Position numbers and translations under genes: made by a program. This document shows positions 1 through 8,376 of a DNA stretch of 18,402 nt, piece by piece. Position 1 is the stretch's first letter. Every line of letters starts with the position of its first letter. Under the pieces are notes generated by a model that saw only the letters and a program-made list of their open reading frames with translations, did not search any database and had not been told where the DNA came from. This stretch comes from Niastella sp. GTDB lineage: Bacteria > Bacteroidota > Bacteroidia > Chitinophagales > Chitinophagaceae. The DNA lies in contig JAJKIL010000286.1 in assembly GCA_021154515.1 (NCBI GenBank), positions 1 to 18,402 of the forward strand, in the 5' to 3' direction.

Positions 1-54
1 CCCGATGCCGACTATCGCTTGGGCGTTAATTACCGCAATTAATGGTCAACGATC
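1..54 (+). other. Upstream part of PorP/SprF reading frame, interrupted by TAA
   Basis: Frame 1 is open from the window edge and reads PDADYRLGVNYRN, then TAA (bases 40-42), then WSTI, running directly into the 284-codon ORF that follows. In PorP/SprF proteins this N-terminal beta-strand region normally carries an R-x-Q-W type motif, so the TAA sits where CAA (Gln) is expected and one C-to-T change explains it. The frame on both sides looks like one gene. It could be a recent nonsense mutation, a sequencing or assembly error, or, less likely, recoding. The signal peptide and true start lie left of the window. Confidence 0.75.
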
Positions 55-909
55 ATGAGTGTGCCTTACAAAACCATGAGTATCTGGGGCGATGCACAGG
101 TGTTCAGGGATCGTATTGAAAGCGGCTGGCTGGGATTGGGCGGTCTCATATTACGCGATGTAGCAGGTTCCGGCGGTTTAACCTCTACCAAGATATTTGG
201 TTCTGCCGCCTATCACCAGATGCTGGGGGTTGCGCACCTGTTATCATTCGGGATGAATGTAGGCTGGGCCAACAAACGCATCAATACTTCCAATCTCAAA
301 TTTCCCGATCAGTTCGATGGCAAATTCTTCGACAGCAACCTGCCCACCAGCGTGGTGCTCGATCAGCCGAATATAAATTATTTCGATATGCAGGTAGGTG
401 TTAATTATGCCTACTTCCCTACCGATAAATTGTACGTCAATGGCGGTTTTTCTGTGTGGCATCTCAACTCGCCCCGGGAATCGTTCTTTAAGAACGATGA
501 TCCCGCAGCCGGCGCCGACGGCCGAATTGCTAAACGTTATAATGCTTTTGGCAATGCCAGTATCAAGTTGAACGACCAGGTTATCATAAACCCAATGGCC
601 TATTACAGCTTTACCGCAAAAACAAGCGAACTGGTAGGCGGGGGAAATGTTCAATACAATTTATCGGGCGATGGCGAAAGCCAACTGATCGGCGGGTTGT
701 ATTACCGGTCAGGCGATGCGGTTATTCCCATGGTGGGATATGTATGGAAAAGCCTGAAACTGATGTTCACCTATGATGCTACAACTTCTTCGCTGGATCA
801 GTATAATCATTCCCGCGGTGCTTTTGAATTTGCGTTGATGCAGAACGGGTTCTATAATGAATACAACGGGGACAGAAGACAGTCAATGTGTCCATCTTTT
901 AAATATTAA
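55..909 (+). CDS. PorP/SprF family T9SS-associated outer-membrane protein (5' end missing)
   Basis: PorP/SprF proteins are outer-membrane beta-barrels that work with the type IX secretion system and help anchor or secrete adhesins and large surface proteins. The 284 residues from ATG 55 hold the family's features: a WLGLGGLILRD strand, an FGMNVGWANKRI segment, FPDQFDGKFFD, then repeated aromatic amphipathic strands such as YFDMQVGVNYAYF, ending in a short Cys/aromatic tail (CPSFKY). Family members usually have about 300-350 residues with an N-terminal signal peptide. Both the signal peptide and the first strand are absent here because an in-frame TAA lies 15 bases upstream of this ATG. The next gene, 52 bp downstream on the same strand, encodes a T9SS cargo protein, the usual partner of this family. 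If the TAA is real, the product from ATG 55 would probably not reach the outer membrane, so functionally this may be a pseudogene. Confidence 0.85.
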   Translation: MSVPYKTMSIWGDAQVFRDRIESGWLGLGGLILRDVAGSGGLTSTKIFGSAAYHQMLGVAHLLSFGMNVGWANKRINTSNLKFPDQFDGKFFDSNLPTSVVLDQPNINYFDMQVGVNYAYFPTDKLYVNGGFSVWHLNSPRESFFKNDDPAAGADGRIAKRYNAFGNASIKLNDQVIINPMAYYSFTAKTSELVGGGNVQYNLSGDGESQLIGGLYYRSGDAVIPMVGYVWKSLKLMFTYDATTSSLDQYNHSRGAFEFALMQNGFYNEYNGDRRQSMCPSFKY

Positions 910-961
910 ATTGTAAAGTATTAACCAATATCATTGCACCAACCTTCCTCTTATTAATACC

Positions 962-3900
962 TTGAAAACACAAATTTTGGTTAGGAATAGTCTGATGGTT
1001 ATAGCGTTGCTTATTACCGGCGTTATACGAGTGGCCGCGCAATCAACTGCTACTTTTGAATTTGTTGAAAATAACGGACAGTGGGAAAAAGAGATCACCT
1101 TTAAAGGCTTGTTGCCTGCGGGTAATTTCTACCTGCAAAAAAATGGCTTTACGGTGGTGCAACACAATGTAGCCGACCTGGAGCAGCTGCATGGTCACGA
1201 AGCACCGCCCTCGCCAACCAGCAATGCCCGCCTGCAAACGAACCCTGCTGAGGCGCCCCTCACCATACGCTCCCATGCATACAAGGTGCAATTCATTGGC
1301 GGAGCAGCCAATCCTGAAATTGTTCCTGATAAAATATTACCCGGTTACAGTAATTATCTTATTGGCAACGACCCCACCAAATGGCGCACCAATGTAAGAA
1401 GCTGCCAGGCGGTGATCTATAAAAATGTTTATCCCAATATTGACATCCGTTATTACTCAGAAAGCGGCCGGTTAAAATATGATATCATCGTAAACCCCGG
1501 TGGCGATGTAAACAACATTGCCATGCAATACGACGGGGCCGATAAACTGTCTATCAAAAAAAGCGAACTGGTTATTAAAACAAGTCTGGGTGAAGTAAAG
1601 GAACTGTACCCTTACTCCTACCTGTTTGATAAAGTGCGGGGCAAACAGGAAACACCCTGCGCCTATAAGATCGATGGAAAAACAGTACGCTTTAAAACAA
1701 ATTCTTATGATAAGGCCAGCACGTTGGTGATTGACCCTACTATCATCTTTTCTTCTTTTACCGGCAGCACTTCCGATGAATGGGGCTTTACAGCTACCCC
1801 CGGTCCTGATGGGTCTTTTTTCTCGGGCAGCATTTCATTTAATCCTGGTTTTCCAACTTCCCCGGGCGCTTATAAAACCAACTGGACGCGTGGTGGCAAA
1901 CGCGGGATCGATATCGGCATTTTTAAATTCAGCGCCAATGGCGCCAATCGCGTATACGCTACTTATCTCGGTGGCACCAACGATGAATTTCCTCATAGTT
2001 TGTTTTGCGATGCACAGGGTGAGCTGGTGGTTATGGGCAGAACCTATTCCACCGATTTTCCCGGTCCCTTAATTGGTCCCACGGGTGCTACGGGTTGCAA
2101 AATGTTCGTGACCAAGTTGAATGCCACCGGTTCGGGGTTAATTGGCTCCATGCGCATTGGCGGCAGTGGTAATGATGGGGTGAATATTGAAGACCAGATG
2201 CTGACAGGCGGCCATAAAATAAACTCGCTGCTCAGGAACTATGGCGACGATTCGCACAGTGAAGTGATCATTGATAATGCTGGTTATATCTACGTGGCCG
2301 GACAATCACAATCAAACGATTTTTACATCACCCCCAATGCTTTTCAAAAAACCAGAAAGGGCGCCCAGGATGGCGTGGTGATGAAAATAGATCCCACCTG
2401 TAATAACATTATATGGAGCTCTTATTTAGGTGGCTCGGCCAATGACGCCGCCTTTGTACTGGCATTGAATCCGGTTAACAATGATATTTATGTAGCGGGT
2501 GGAACTGAAAGCACAGATTTTCCCGGCGCCTCCGGTGCAGCAAGCTCCACAGTTTTAAGTGGTAAGAATGCGGGATATATCGATGGGTTTGTGACCATTA
2601 TTTCAAACGATGGCACCACGCAGAAGAAAAGTGTTTACCTGGGTACCCCCCAATCGGATATTCTCTATGGCATTCAATTCGACAGAAATAACTATCCCTA
2701 TGTACTGGGCGTTACCCGTGGCGACTGGCCGGTGATAAACGCCGCCTATAGTAATGCCGGCGCCAAACAGTTCATTGTAAAATTAAGTAATGATCTTACC
2801 AATATAGCCTATTCCACTACGTTTGGTTCGGGCGGAAAGCCAAACATTTCACCGGTGGCCTTCCTGGTTGACCGCTGTGAGAACGTATATGTATCAGGCT
2901 GGGGCGGCTGGTATTTGCCTGCTTCCAGCCAGGCCGATCCGTATGATCTGGCCGGCACCAGAGGCATGCCTATTACTCCGGATGCACTGAAAAACACTAC
3001 TGACAACCGTGACTTCTATTTCATAGTACTGAAAAGAGATGCGCAGTCATTGCTCTATGGTTCCTTTTTTGGACAGGATGGCGGTTTGGGGGAACACGTT
3101 GATGGCGGCACCAGCCGTTTTGATAAACAAGGCGCCATTTACCAGGCCATTTGCGCCAACTGTTATGGCAGCATGCCCGATCTGCCCATTACCAAACCCT
3201 ATGTTACTACCAGTGGCGTATGGGCGCCAAAGAACGGCGCAGGAACGGGTGGTTGCAACCTGGGTGCGCTGAAGATCCTGCTGAACTTTTCCGGTGTGGC
3301 TTCCGGTCCCAAAGCCTATTTCAAAGGAGTATTCGATACAGTAGGCTGTGTGCCTTTCACCGTCACCTTTAAAGATACCATCCGGGATGCCCGGCAATAC
3401 ATCTGGAGTTTTAGCGACGGTACACCCGACCAAACAACTGCGGATTATAATATCACCCACAAATTTGAAAATGTGGGCGTTTACCGAATAAGCCTCATCG
3501 CAATAGACTCTTCAAGCTGTAACATCAGCGATACGGCCTTCCTTACTATTCATGTACGCGATGACCCGGCCGATATTAATTTTACCGCCAGAAAGTTGCC
3601 GCCCTGCCAATCGCTGCTCTATGAGTTTGTGAACACGTCCACCTTTCCGCCCAGGAAACCTTTTAAGCCGAGCAGCTTTACCTGGGATTTTGGCGATGGT
3701 ACGCGTATAACGCCCGGCGATTCCATTATACAACACTCCTTTGGCTCAGCCGGTACCTATCAAACAAGACTTATTTTAACCGATACGGCGTATTGTAATG
3801 CGCCTGATTCGCTTGTGAAGGAGTTGCGCGTATCGCCGCTGGTAAAAGCCAAATTTGAAACACCTACGTATGGTTGTGCACCTTATACCGCCATATTCAA

Positions 3901-4606
3901 TAACACATCGCTGGCCGGTACGGATTTCTATTGGGATTTTGGCGATGGCACTCAATCAAACGAGGTAAACCCGGTGCATGTATATCAGAATGTGGGCACC
4001 TATCATATAACGCTGAAGGTTGTTGATACCAGTACCTGTAACAAAGAAGATTCTACCTATCTCGATATAAAGGTATATCCCAAACCTGTAGCCGATTTCT
4101 CTTTTGCACCGGTGCCACCATCGGTGAACAAACCTATCATCTTTACCAACCTGTCGTCAGGCGCCGTTCAATACAAATGGGAATTTGGTGACGATGAGAC
4201 CGTTACTAAAAATTCGGCCGATACCGTAAGCCATCAGTATAATGCTACCGGCACCTTTGAGGCCTGCCTGATTGCAACATCTGAAAGCGGGTGTACGGAT
4301 ACGACCTGTAAACAGGTGGACGCATTGATCGATCCCCTGCTGGATGTGCCCAATGCCTTTACACCCGGTCGCTTTGGCCGTAATGGCTTTATTTCCGTTA
4401 CCGGTTTTGGCATTGCTAAAATGACCTGGAGGATCTACAACCGTTGGGGCAAGCTGGTGTTTGAGACGCGTGACCGCCGTGCCGCCTGGGATGGCACGTA
4501 TAATGGTCAAGTGCAACCGATGGATGTGTATGCGTACACGCTGGATGTGGAGTTTTTTGATGGGAATAAGTTGCGGAAGACGGGGGATATTACGTTGATT
4601 AGGTAA
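962..4606 (+). CDS. Large secreted PKD-repeat protein with T9SS type B (gliding motility-associated) C-terminal domain
   Basis: A 1214-residue secreted or cell-surface protein, probably an adhesin or scaffold exported by the type IX system. Residues 1-27 form a signal peptide ending AAQ. A DUF7948-like N-terminal domain starts with FVENNGQW (about residue 34). Residues about 260-770 are SBBP-type beta-propeller repeats (recurring D-x-Y-V-x-G and SSYLGGS-type motifs). Four PKD domains follow, centred on YIWSFSDGT (about 814), FTWDFGDGT (about 908), FYWDFGDGT (about 990) and YKWEFGDDE (about 1072). The last 90 residues, from VPNAFTP through IYNRWGKLVFE to DITLIR, match the CHU_C/type B sorting domain. 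The start is TTG at 962. No ATG lies between the upstream in-frame stop at 914 and the signal peptide, and starting at Met12 would remove the positively charged N-region. No clear Shine-Dalgarno site is present, as is usual in Bacteroidota. The exact ligand cannot be told from sequence. Confidence 0.93.
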   Translation: MKTQILVRNSLMVIALLITGVIRVAAQSTATFEFVENNGQWEKEITFKGLLPAGNFYLQKNGFTVVQHNVADLEQLHGHEAPPSPTSNARLQTNPAEAPLTIRSHAYKVQFIGGAANPEIVPDKILPGYSNYLIGNDPTKWRTNVRSCQAVIYKNVYPNIDIRYYSESGRLKYDIIVNPGGDVNNIAMQYDGADKLSIKKSELVIKTSLGEVKELYPYSYLFDKVRGKQETPCAYKIDGKTVRFKTNSYDKASTLVIDPTIIFSSFTGSTSDEWGFTATPGPDGSFFSGSISFNPGFPTSPGAYKTNWTRGGKRGIDIGIFKFSANGANRVYATYLGGTNDEFPHSLFCDAQGELVVMGRTYSTDFPGPLIGPTGATGCKMFVTKLNATGSGLIGSMRIGGSGNDGVNIEDQMLTGGHKINSLLRNYGDDSHSEVIIDNAGYIYVAGQSQSNDFYITPNAFQKTRKGAQDGVVMKIDPTCNNIIWSSYLGGSANDAAFVLALNPVNNDIYVAGGTESTDFPGASGAASSTVLSGKNAGYIDGFVTIISNDGTTQKKSVYLGTPQSDILYGIQFDRNNYPYVLGVTRGDWPVINAAYSNAGAKQFIVKLSNDLTNIAYSTTFGSGGKPNISPVAFLVDRCENVYVSGWGGWYLPASSQADPYDLAGTRGMPITPDALKNTTDNRDFYFIVLKRDAQSLLYGSFFGQDGGLGEHVDGGTSRFDKQGAIYQAICANCYGSMPDLPITKPYVTTSGVWAPKNGAGTGGCNLGALKILLNFSGVASGPKAYFKGVFDTVGCVPFTVTFKDTIRDARQYIWSFSDGTPDQTTADYNITHKFENVGVYRISLIAIDSSSCNISDTAFLTIHVRDDPADINFTARKLPPCQSLLYEFVNTSTFPPRKPFKPSSFTWDFGDGTRITPGDSIIQHSFGSAGTYQTRLILTDTAYCNAPDSLVKELRVSPLVKAKFETPTYGCAPYTAIFNNTSLAGTDFYWDFGDGTQSNEVNPVHVYQNVGTYHITLKVVDTSTCNKEDSTYLDIKVYPKPVADFSFAPVPPSVNKPIIFTNLSSGAVQYKWEFGDDETVTKNSADTVSHQYNATGTFEACLIATSESGCTDTTCKQVDALIDPLLDVPNAFTPGRFGRNGFISVTGFGIAKMTWRIYNRWGKLVFETRDRRAAWDGTYNGQVQPMDVYAYTLDVEFFDGNKLRKTGDITLIR

Positions 4607-4607
4607 T

Positions 4608-4640
4608 AGTTGACGAGTTGACCAGTTGACGAGTTAACAA
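4608..4640. repeat. Octameric AGTTGACS tandem array (4 units)
   Basis: Four 8-bp units (AGTTGACG, AGTTGACC, AGTTGACG, AGTTAACA) plus one A start one base after the stop codon of the large PKD protein gene and lie in its 3' untranslated region before the terminator. The full 33 bases are identical to 15268-15300, inside the longer array near the right of the window. Confidence 0.85.
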
Positions 4641-4656
4641 GGAATACAATATAAAG

Positions 4657-4691
4657 AGAGCCCAGCGGTTTTAAACTGCCTGGGCTCTTTT
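4657..4691 (+). terminator. Rho-independent terminator of the PorP/PKD-protein unit
   Basis: AGAGCCCAG (4657-4665) pairs perfectly with CTGGGCTCT (4680-4688). The stem can extend inward through GCGGTTT/AAACTGC with one G-U pair, and it is followed by TTTT. It lies 50 bp after the stop codon of the + strand gene. Confidence 0.85.
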
Positions 4692-4712
4692 CATATATGA
4701 ACCCCCTCTAAT

Positions 4713-4761
4713 AACTTAATAACCTACAAACCTGCCACCGCGAGCCACATACGCTGACTTA
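4713..4761. repeat. Composite intergenic repeat: AAC octamers plus GCGAGCCAC module (copy A)
   Basis: Three 8-bp units beginning AAC (4713-4736: AACTTAAT, AACCTACA, AACCTGCC) are followed by the module GCGAGCCAC at 4740 and a GACT word at 4756. The reverse complement of 4713-4736 matches 17793-17816 at 21 of 24 positions. The module 4740-4761 matches 17849-17870 at 15 of 22 positions, including the first nine bases exactly. In both places AAC-phased repeats begin 24-25 bases after the module start. Confidence 0.65.
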
Positions 4762-4763
4762 AA

Positions 4764-4802
4764 AACCTTAAACTTTCAACCTTAAACTTTCAACTTTAAA
4801 CT
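4764..4802. repeat. Heptameric AACCTTA/AACTTTC tandem array
   Basis: Two exact copies of a 14-bp unit made of two heptamers (AACCTTA then AACTTTC) at 4764-4777 and 4778-4791, then AACTTTA and AACT. The array runs into the stop codon (CTA on +, 4801-4803) of the minus-strand aldo/keto reductase, so it fills the end of the convergent intergenic gap. Confidence 0.8.
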
Positions 4803-5697
4803 ATCTATGCTGTTCGTATTTATTAGCCACAACAGCTTGTTGTAAGGTAGAAAGATCGTTTTCGGTTAGCAAAGGCGTTTTAAACACCCCTACAGCTTCT
4901 TCCAATTGTTGTATAGTTCTTATACCTGCTACGGCAGTGGTAATAGCCGGGTGATGTAATACAAACCTAAGGGCCGTTTGAGCAGTATTGCGCTGGTTGT
5001 TCGACAGGGCCTGCACGGCAGCAGCGGCCTTTTCAACTTCCTGCGGCGAATAATTCAGATATGCTTTCGGTGGTTTATTTATCAGTAATCCCTGCGCCAC
5101 GGCGCCACGGGCCAGTACACCAATATTGTTTTCCTGTAACAATGATAAACAGGCTTCCTCAGGGCGGCGATCCAGCAAACTGTATTGCATCATTACGCTT
5201 ACGATGTTCGAGCGTTTTATATATTCCCTGATAACATTGGGGCGAATGGATGAAATGCCATAATACCTGATCTTGCCCTGTTGTTGCAGCAGCTCAAATG
5301 CTTCAATGGTATTATCTATGGGGTCATCGATAGTGCCGCCATGCAACTGGTACAGATCGATATAATCAATATTCAACCGTTGCAAACTCTTTTCTACCTG
5401 GGTCAGAATATACCCTTTACGCGGGTTCCAGTCCCACCCGCTGCCATCGGCCCGCCATTGATTGCCCACCTTGGTAGCGATGTATACCTTATCCCGGTGG
5501 TGTTTAAGCGCTTTGCCTACCGACAGCTCATTCATTCCCTTTGCATACAGATCGGCCGTATCGAAGAAGTTAATACCGAGGTCAAGTGCCTGGTGTAATA
5601 TTTTTTCATTGGCAGTATCCTCATCACCCAGTGACATACAACCAAAAGCAATGCGGCTGATGCGCATGTCTGATTTTCCCAATTGTACGTATTCCAT
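4801..5697 (-). CDS. Aldo/keto reductase
   Basis: A 298-residue NAD(P)H-dependent oxidoreductase of the aldo/keto reductase superfamily, a cytoplasmic (beta/alpha)8 barrel that reduces aldehydes or ketones. The catalytic tetrad is visible: Asp46 in FFDTADLY, Tyr51, Lys76 in IATKVG and His119 in DLYQLHGG. The N-terminal LGKSDMRISRIAFGCMSLG and the cofactor-side VAGIRTIQQLEEAVGVF near the C-terminus are typical. Length is normal and there is no signal peptide. The start is ATG at 5697. It lies 87 bp downstream of the GH2 gene in the same direction, but the GH2 terminator stands in between, so it is probably transcribed separately. I saw no convincing promoter in the short space left. The substrate is not predictable. 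It is clearly different from the second reductase at 8377-9372. Confidence 0.93.
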   Translation of the reverse strand: MEYVQLGKSDMRISRIAFGCMSLGDEDTANEKILHQALDLGINFFDTADLYAKGMNELSVGKALKHHRDKVYIATKVGNQWRADGSGWDWNPRKGYILTQVEKSLQRLNIDYIDLYQLHGGTIDDPIDNTIEAFELLQQQGKIRYYGISSIRPNVIREYIKRSNIVSVMMQYSLLDRRPEEACLSLLQENNIGVLARGAVAQGLLINKPPKAYLNYSPQEVEKAAAAVQALSNNQRNTAQTALRFVLHHPAITTAVAGIRTIQQLEEAVGVFKTPLLTENDLSTLQQAVVANKYEQHR

Positions 5698-5720
5698 GCT
5701 ATAAAGGTACTATTCCAGGC

Positions 5721-5753
5721 AAAATAAAAATGGCCCCGATGCTATCAGGGCCA
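5721..5753 (-). terminator. Rho-independent terminator after the GH2 gene
   Basis: Read on the minus strand, TGGCCCTGAT pairs with ATCGGGGCCA around a 3-base loop (one U-G pair), followed by TTTTTATTTT. On the plus strand the same position would be a C-A mismatch and there is no T tract, so the direction is minus. It lies 31 bp past the stop of the GH2 gene. Confidence 0.88.
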
Positions 5754-5784
5754 CTCTTGGGGTATATTCTTTAGTAGTGCTACA

Positions 5785-8118
5785 TTACCATCTGAAATCG
5801 AAATAGAGCGAACCGCCCAACTGGTCATTAGCGCTTTTCAGGCTCTTGTTGGCTACAGGATCAGCAGGTTTGGTGCTCAAACCACTGATCTGGTGCATAA
5901 ACCCGATGTTACCATTATCCGGGAATGGAGTTGAGGCAAACTCGTTCAACAGCGCGCCCTGTTTCAATGGGCTGAACAATTGGAGGTACATGTTCGGTTG
6001 ATCGGTATAGACTGTGAAGTTACCCATGTTTGTCTGGTACTGTACCCAGTATACATCGGCATGCCATCCTTTGAATTCGGCATTGGTATTAGGTTTGTTC
6101 GTTTTCTCCCACACACCTAATTGTTGTCCTTTCTGACGGTTTTTCCAAACCTGGAAAGGACCACGGCCCATCCACTTCACACCTGTTATCTTCTCTTCAG
6201 GATATTTGAAGGTGATACCTACATATTCGCCAGCGGGCTTCATGGAGTATGAGTATTCCATTTTAGGCAATTCACCGGTATGGAACGTCCATTTAACCCA
6301 TAAAGAACTCTCGCCTTTATATGAAACCTCCACGATGTGGGTATTATCCTTTACCAGGTGTTTGAAGTCGGCCATGGCATAACCACTGTGGATACCTGCC
6401 AGGAAAGGACCGGTAAAAGAAAGGTCACGTTTACCTACATATACTTTGGTAAGGTTACCAGTCTTTTTATCGAAGATATAGTTGATACCGTCGCACACCA
6501 GTGACAGGAAGTCGGCTTCTTCTGTACGCATGATGGTAGAGATGGAAGCTACTTCAGGGCTGGTTGCTACCACATCCACAGGTTTGCGGATCTGGAAAGT
6601 ATAGGTGTATACTTCTTTATCGCGTGAATCGAGCACAGTCAGCATCAGGGCATCACATACAGTGAACTGGTTCTGGAAGGTGAATTTCAGATCAGCTTTT
6701 TCGCCAGGACCGGTATAAGGTGATGGCAGCGTACCTTGTTCAACCACCAGCGGTTCCAGTGTTTTTTGGGTTGCCTTGGGGAACAATACCAGCTTCCAGT
6801 TGAACTTCAATCTGCTCAGGTTGGTATACAGGAATTTGTTCTCAATATTGATAACACCATTCCAGGTAGTGGGGAGCTGACTGATGTTGAAAGCCAGTGG
6901 TGACCAGATCTCCTTGATAGCATAATAGCTTGCCCATTTATCTTTTGATTTGGGATCGAAGCCGCTGGCTGATTCTATACCGTTGTCGTCGCGGTAAGTG
7001 GCCAGGAAGCTACCAGAGAATTTATTCGATTTGCTCATTTCAGTCCAGAACTCATCTAACCCGGCAGCACGACCGCCATTGAAGATACCGTTACCGATCT
7101 CTACAGGAGTGAATGCTTCTGTACCATATAAGATAGAGTTAGCGACTGTATTGAAGTCAGAGCTCTTTTTATCTTTATTTACCGGATGTATAACATACCG
7201 GTTTTGTACGTCATAAGTATCAAATTCCTTATCCAGTTCTTTGTTAGCGGCCAATTCCGGGCCGGTTGACCAACAGATCACTGAGGGGTGGTTCAGACCG
7301 CTGTATACGATATCCTTCACCATTTTCTTATCAGAACCAGGCAATTCACTGATTACAAACAAACCAAGAGAATCGCACAGGTCGAAGTACAAGGGGTCAA
7401 CAGGATAGTATGATAACCGGACAGCGTTCATGTTCAGATCCTTCATGATATTGATGTCGGCCAGGTAAGCTTCTTCAGATGTTCTGTAGTTGCCCAGGTT
7501 GGCACTGCGACAGTTCATTCCTTTAAAGATAACCTTCGTACCATTTACATATATACCATCAGGTTTTGATTCAACTGATCTGAAACCGAATTTTTTATAA
7601 AAAGTGTAAATTACTTGTCCAGAGGCGTCCTTTAATGTTAATACAATCTGATACATGTGCGGGTTCTCGGGGTTCCATGTTCTGATCAGGGAGAACTGCT
7701 TTTTTATTTCAGCATTATCTGAAGCAGTTACCTTAGCAGGATCGCCCAACGCTTTGCCGGTAGGATCGAATACCTGCATCTCGATGGTTTCATTGGCTTG
7801 AATACCTTTACTAAACACCTGCATGGTGAAATCACCAGAGGCTTTGGCATCAATCGTTACCCGTTCTATATAAGATTCGAATGCATTAACATGGGCGGCG
7901 GTGCTGGCAGTATTATTTCCAAGCCCCTGTTGACCCAGTAAACCTGGCAGCGGGATCTTGGTCTTAATATTATTAACACGCTCATTCGCTGAATAAGACC
8001 CCCACAGCGTGGAATGGTCATTCGCGGCCCCTAAGTGTTGGGAGGTTGCACTTCCCTGTGCAAGCGCCTGGGTTAAAATCCCATGCATGATCAACAAATG
8101 CAGGATAGTCTTTTTCAT
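5785..8118 (-). CDS. Secreted glycoside hydrolase family 2 (beta-galactosidase-like) protein, divergent active site
   Basis: A 777-residue exported protein related to GH2 enzymes. The start was set at ATG 8118 because MKKTILHLLIMHGILTQALAQ is a signal peptide; the frame stays open 30 codons further upstream without good coding character. After a linker of about 85 residues comes the immunoglobulin-like GH2 domain (RTWNPENPHMY, then KKFGFRSVE), the TIM barrel (FKGMNCRSANLG; MNAVRLSYYPVDPLYFDLCD; NHPSVICWSTGPE), and a C-terminal domain like the beta-galactosidase small-chain domain (VKWMGRGPFQVWKNR). The N-terminal jelly-roll sugar-binding domain is missing. Glu288 (acid/base position) and Glu340 (nucleophile position, FTPVEIGNG) remain, but the Asn before the acid/base is Pro287, SHYP is SYYP, and the usual VxDE is ISE. 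The enzyme may have a changed or lost activity. Membership in GH2 is secure; the substrate is unknown. Confidence 0.9.
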   Translation of the reverse strand: MKKTILHLLIMHGILTQALAQGSATSQHLGAANDHSTLWGSYSANERVNNIKTKIPLPGLLGQQGLGNNTASTAAHVNAFESYIERVTIDAKASGDFTMQVFSKGIQANETIEMQVFDPTGKALGDPAKVTASDNAEIKKQFSLIRTWNPENPHMYQIVLTLKDASGQVIYTFYKKFGFRSVESKPDGIYVNGTKVIFKGMNCRSANLGNYRTSEEAYLADINIMKDLNMNAVRLSYYPVDPLYFDLCDSLGLFVISELPGSDKKMVKDIVYSGLNHPSVICWSTGPELAANKELDKEFDTYDVQNRYVIHPVNKDKKSSDFNTVANSILYGTEAFTPVEIGNGIFNGGRAAGLDEFWTEMSKSNKFSGSFLATYRDDNGIESASGFDPKSKDKWASYYAIKEIWSPLAFNISQLPTTWNGVINIENKFLYTNLSRLKFNWKLVLFPKATQKTLEPLVVEQGTLPSPYTGPGEKADLKFTFQNQFTVCDALMLTVLDSRDKEVYTYTFQIRKPVDVVATSPEVASISTIMRTEEADFLSLVCDGINYIFDKKTGNLTKVYVGKRDLSFTGPFLAGIHSGYAMADFKHLVKDNTHIVEVSYKGESSLWVKWTFHTGELPKMEYSYSMKPAGEYVGITFKYPEEKITGVKWMGRGPFQVWKNRQKGQQLGVWEKTNKPNTNAEFKGWHADVYWVQYQTNMGNFTVYTDQPNMYLQLFSPLKQGALLNEFASTPFPDNGNIGFMHQISGLSTKPADPVANKSLKSANDQLGGSLYFDFRW

Positions 8119-8376
8119 TTCAGGTGTTGGATAAGTAGCTACTAAATAAGATATCAGACCCGTGTAAAAACTACTGACCAGATCATTTATATAACCAGCC
8201 AGCAGCAAAAGAATACCTCAGCGGTTATTCCATGCGGTTGTTAGGTTGGTGGGGTAGCTTTTACGAACGGTGCAATATAATACTAAATTTTGTTTTGTCT
8301 AAGCGTTCTAAAACCTTTTACTATTGTTATATGTTGCCTACCGTTTTAGCAAAATGTTTTGCATTCATGCCTGCGT

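Noticed and set aside
8119..8208. 30-codon N-terminal extension of the GH2 gene (frame open to 8208)
   Set aside because: The internal Met at 8118 starts a clear signal peptide (MKKTILHLLIM...ALAQ). The extension would bury it and has no family support.
8308..8362. Inverted repeats CTAAAAC/GTTTTAG and GCAAAA/TTTTGC downstream of yghZ as a terminator
   Set aside because: The stems are A/T-rich, the loop is either 28 bases or only 2, and no T tract follows on the minus strand.
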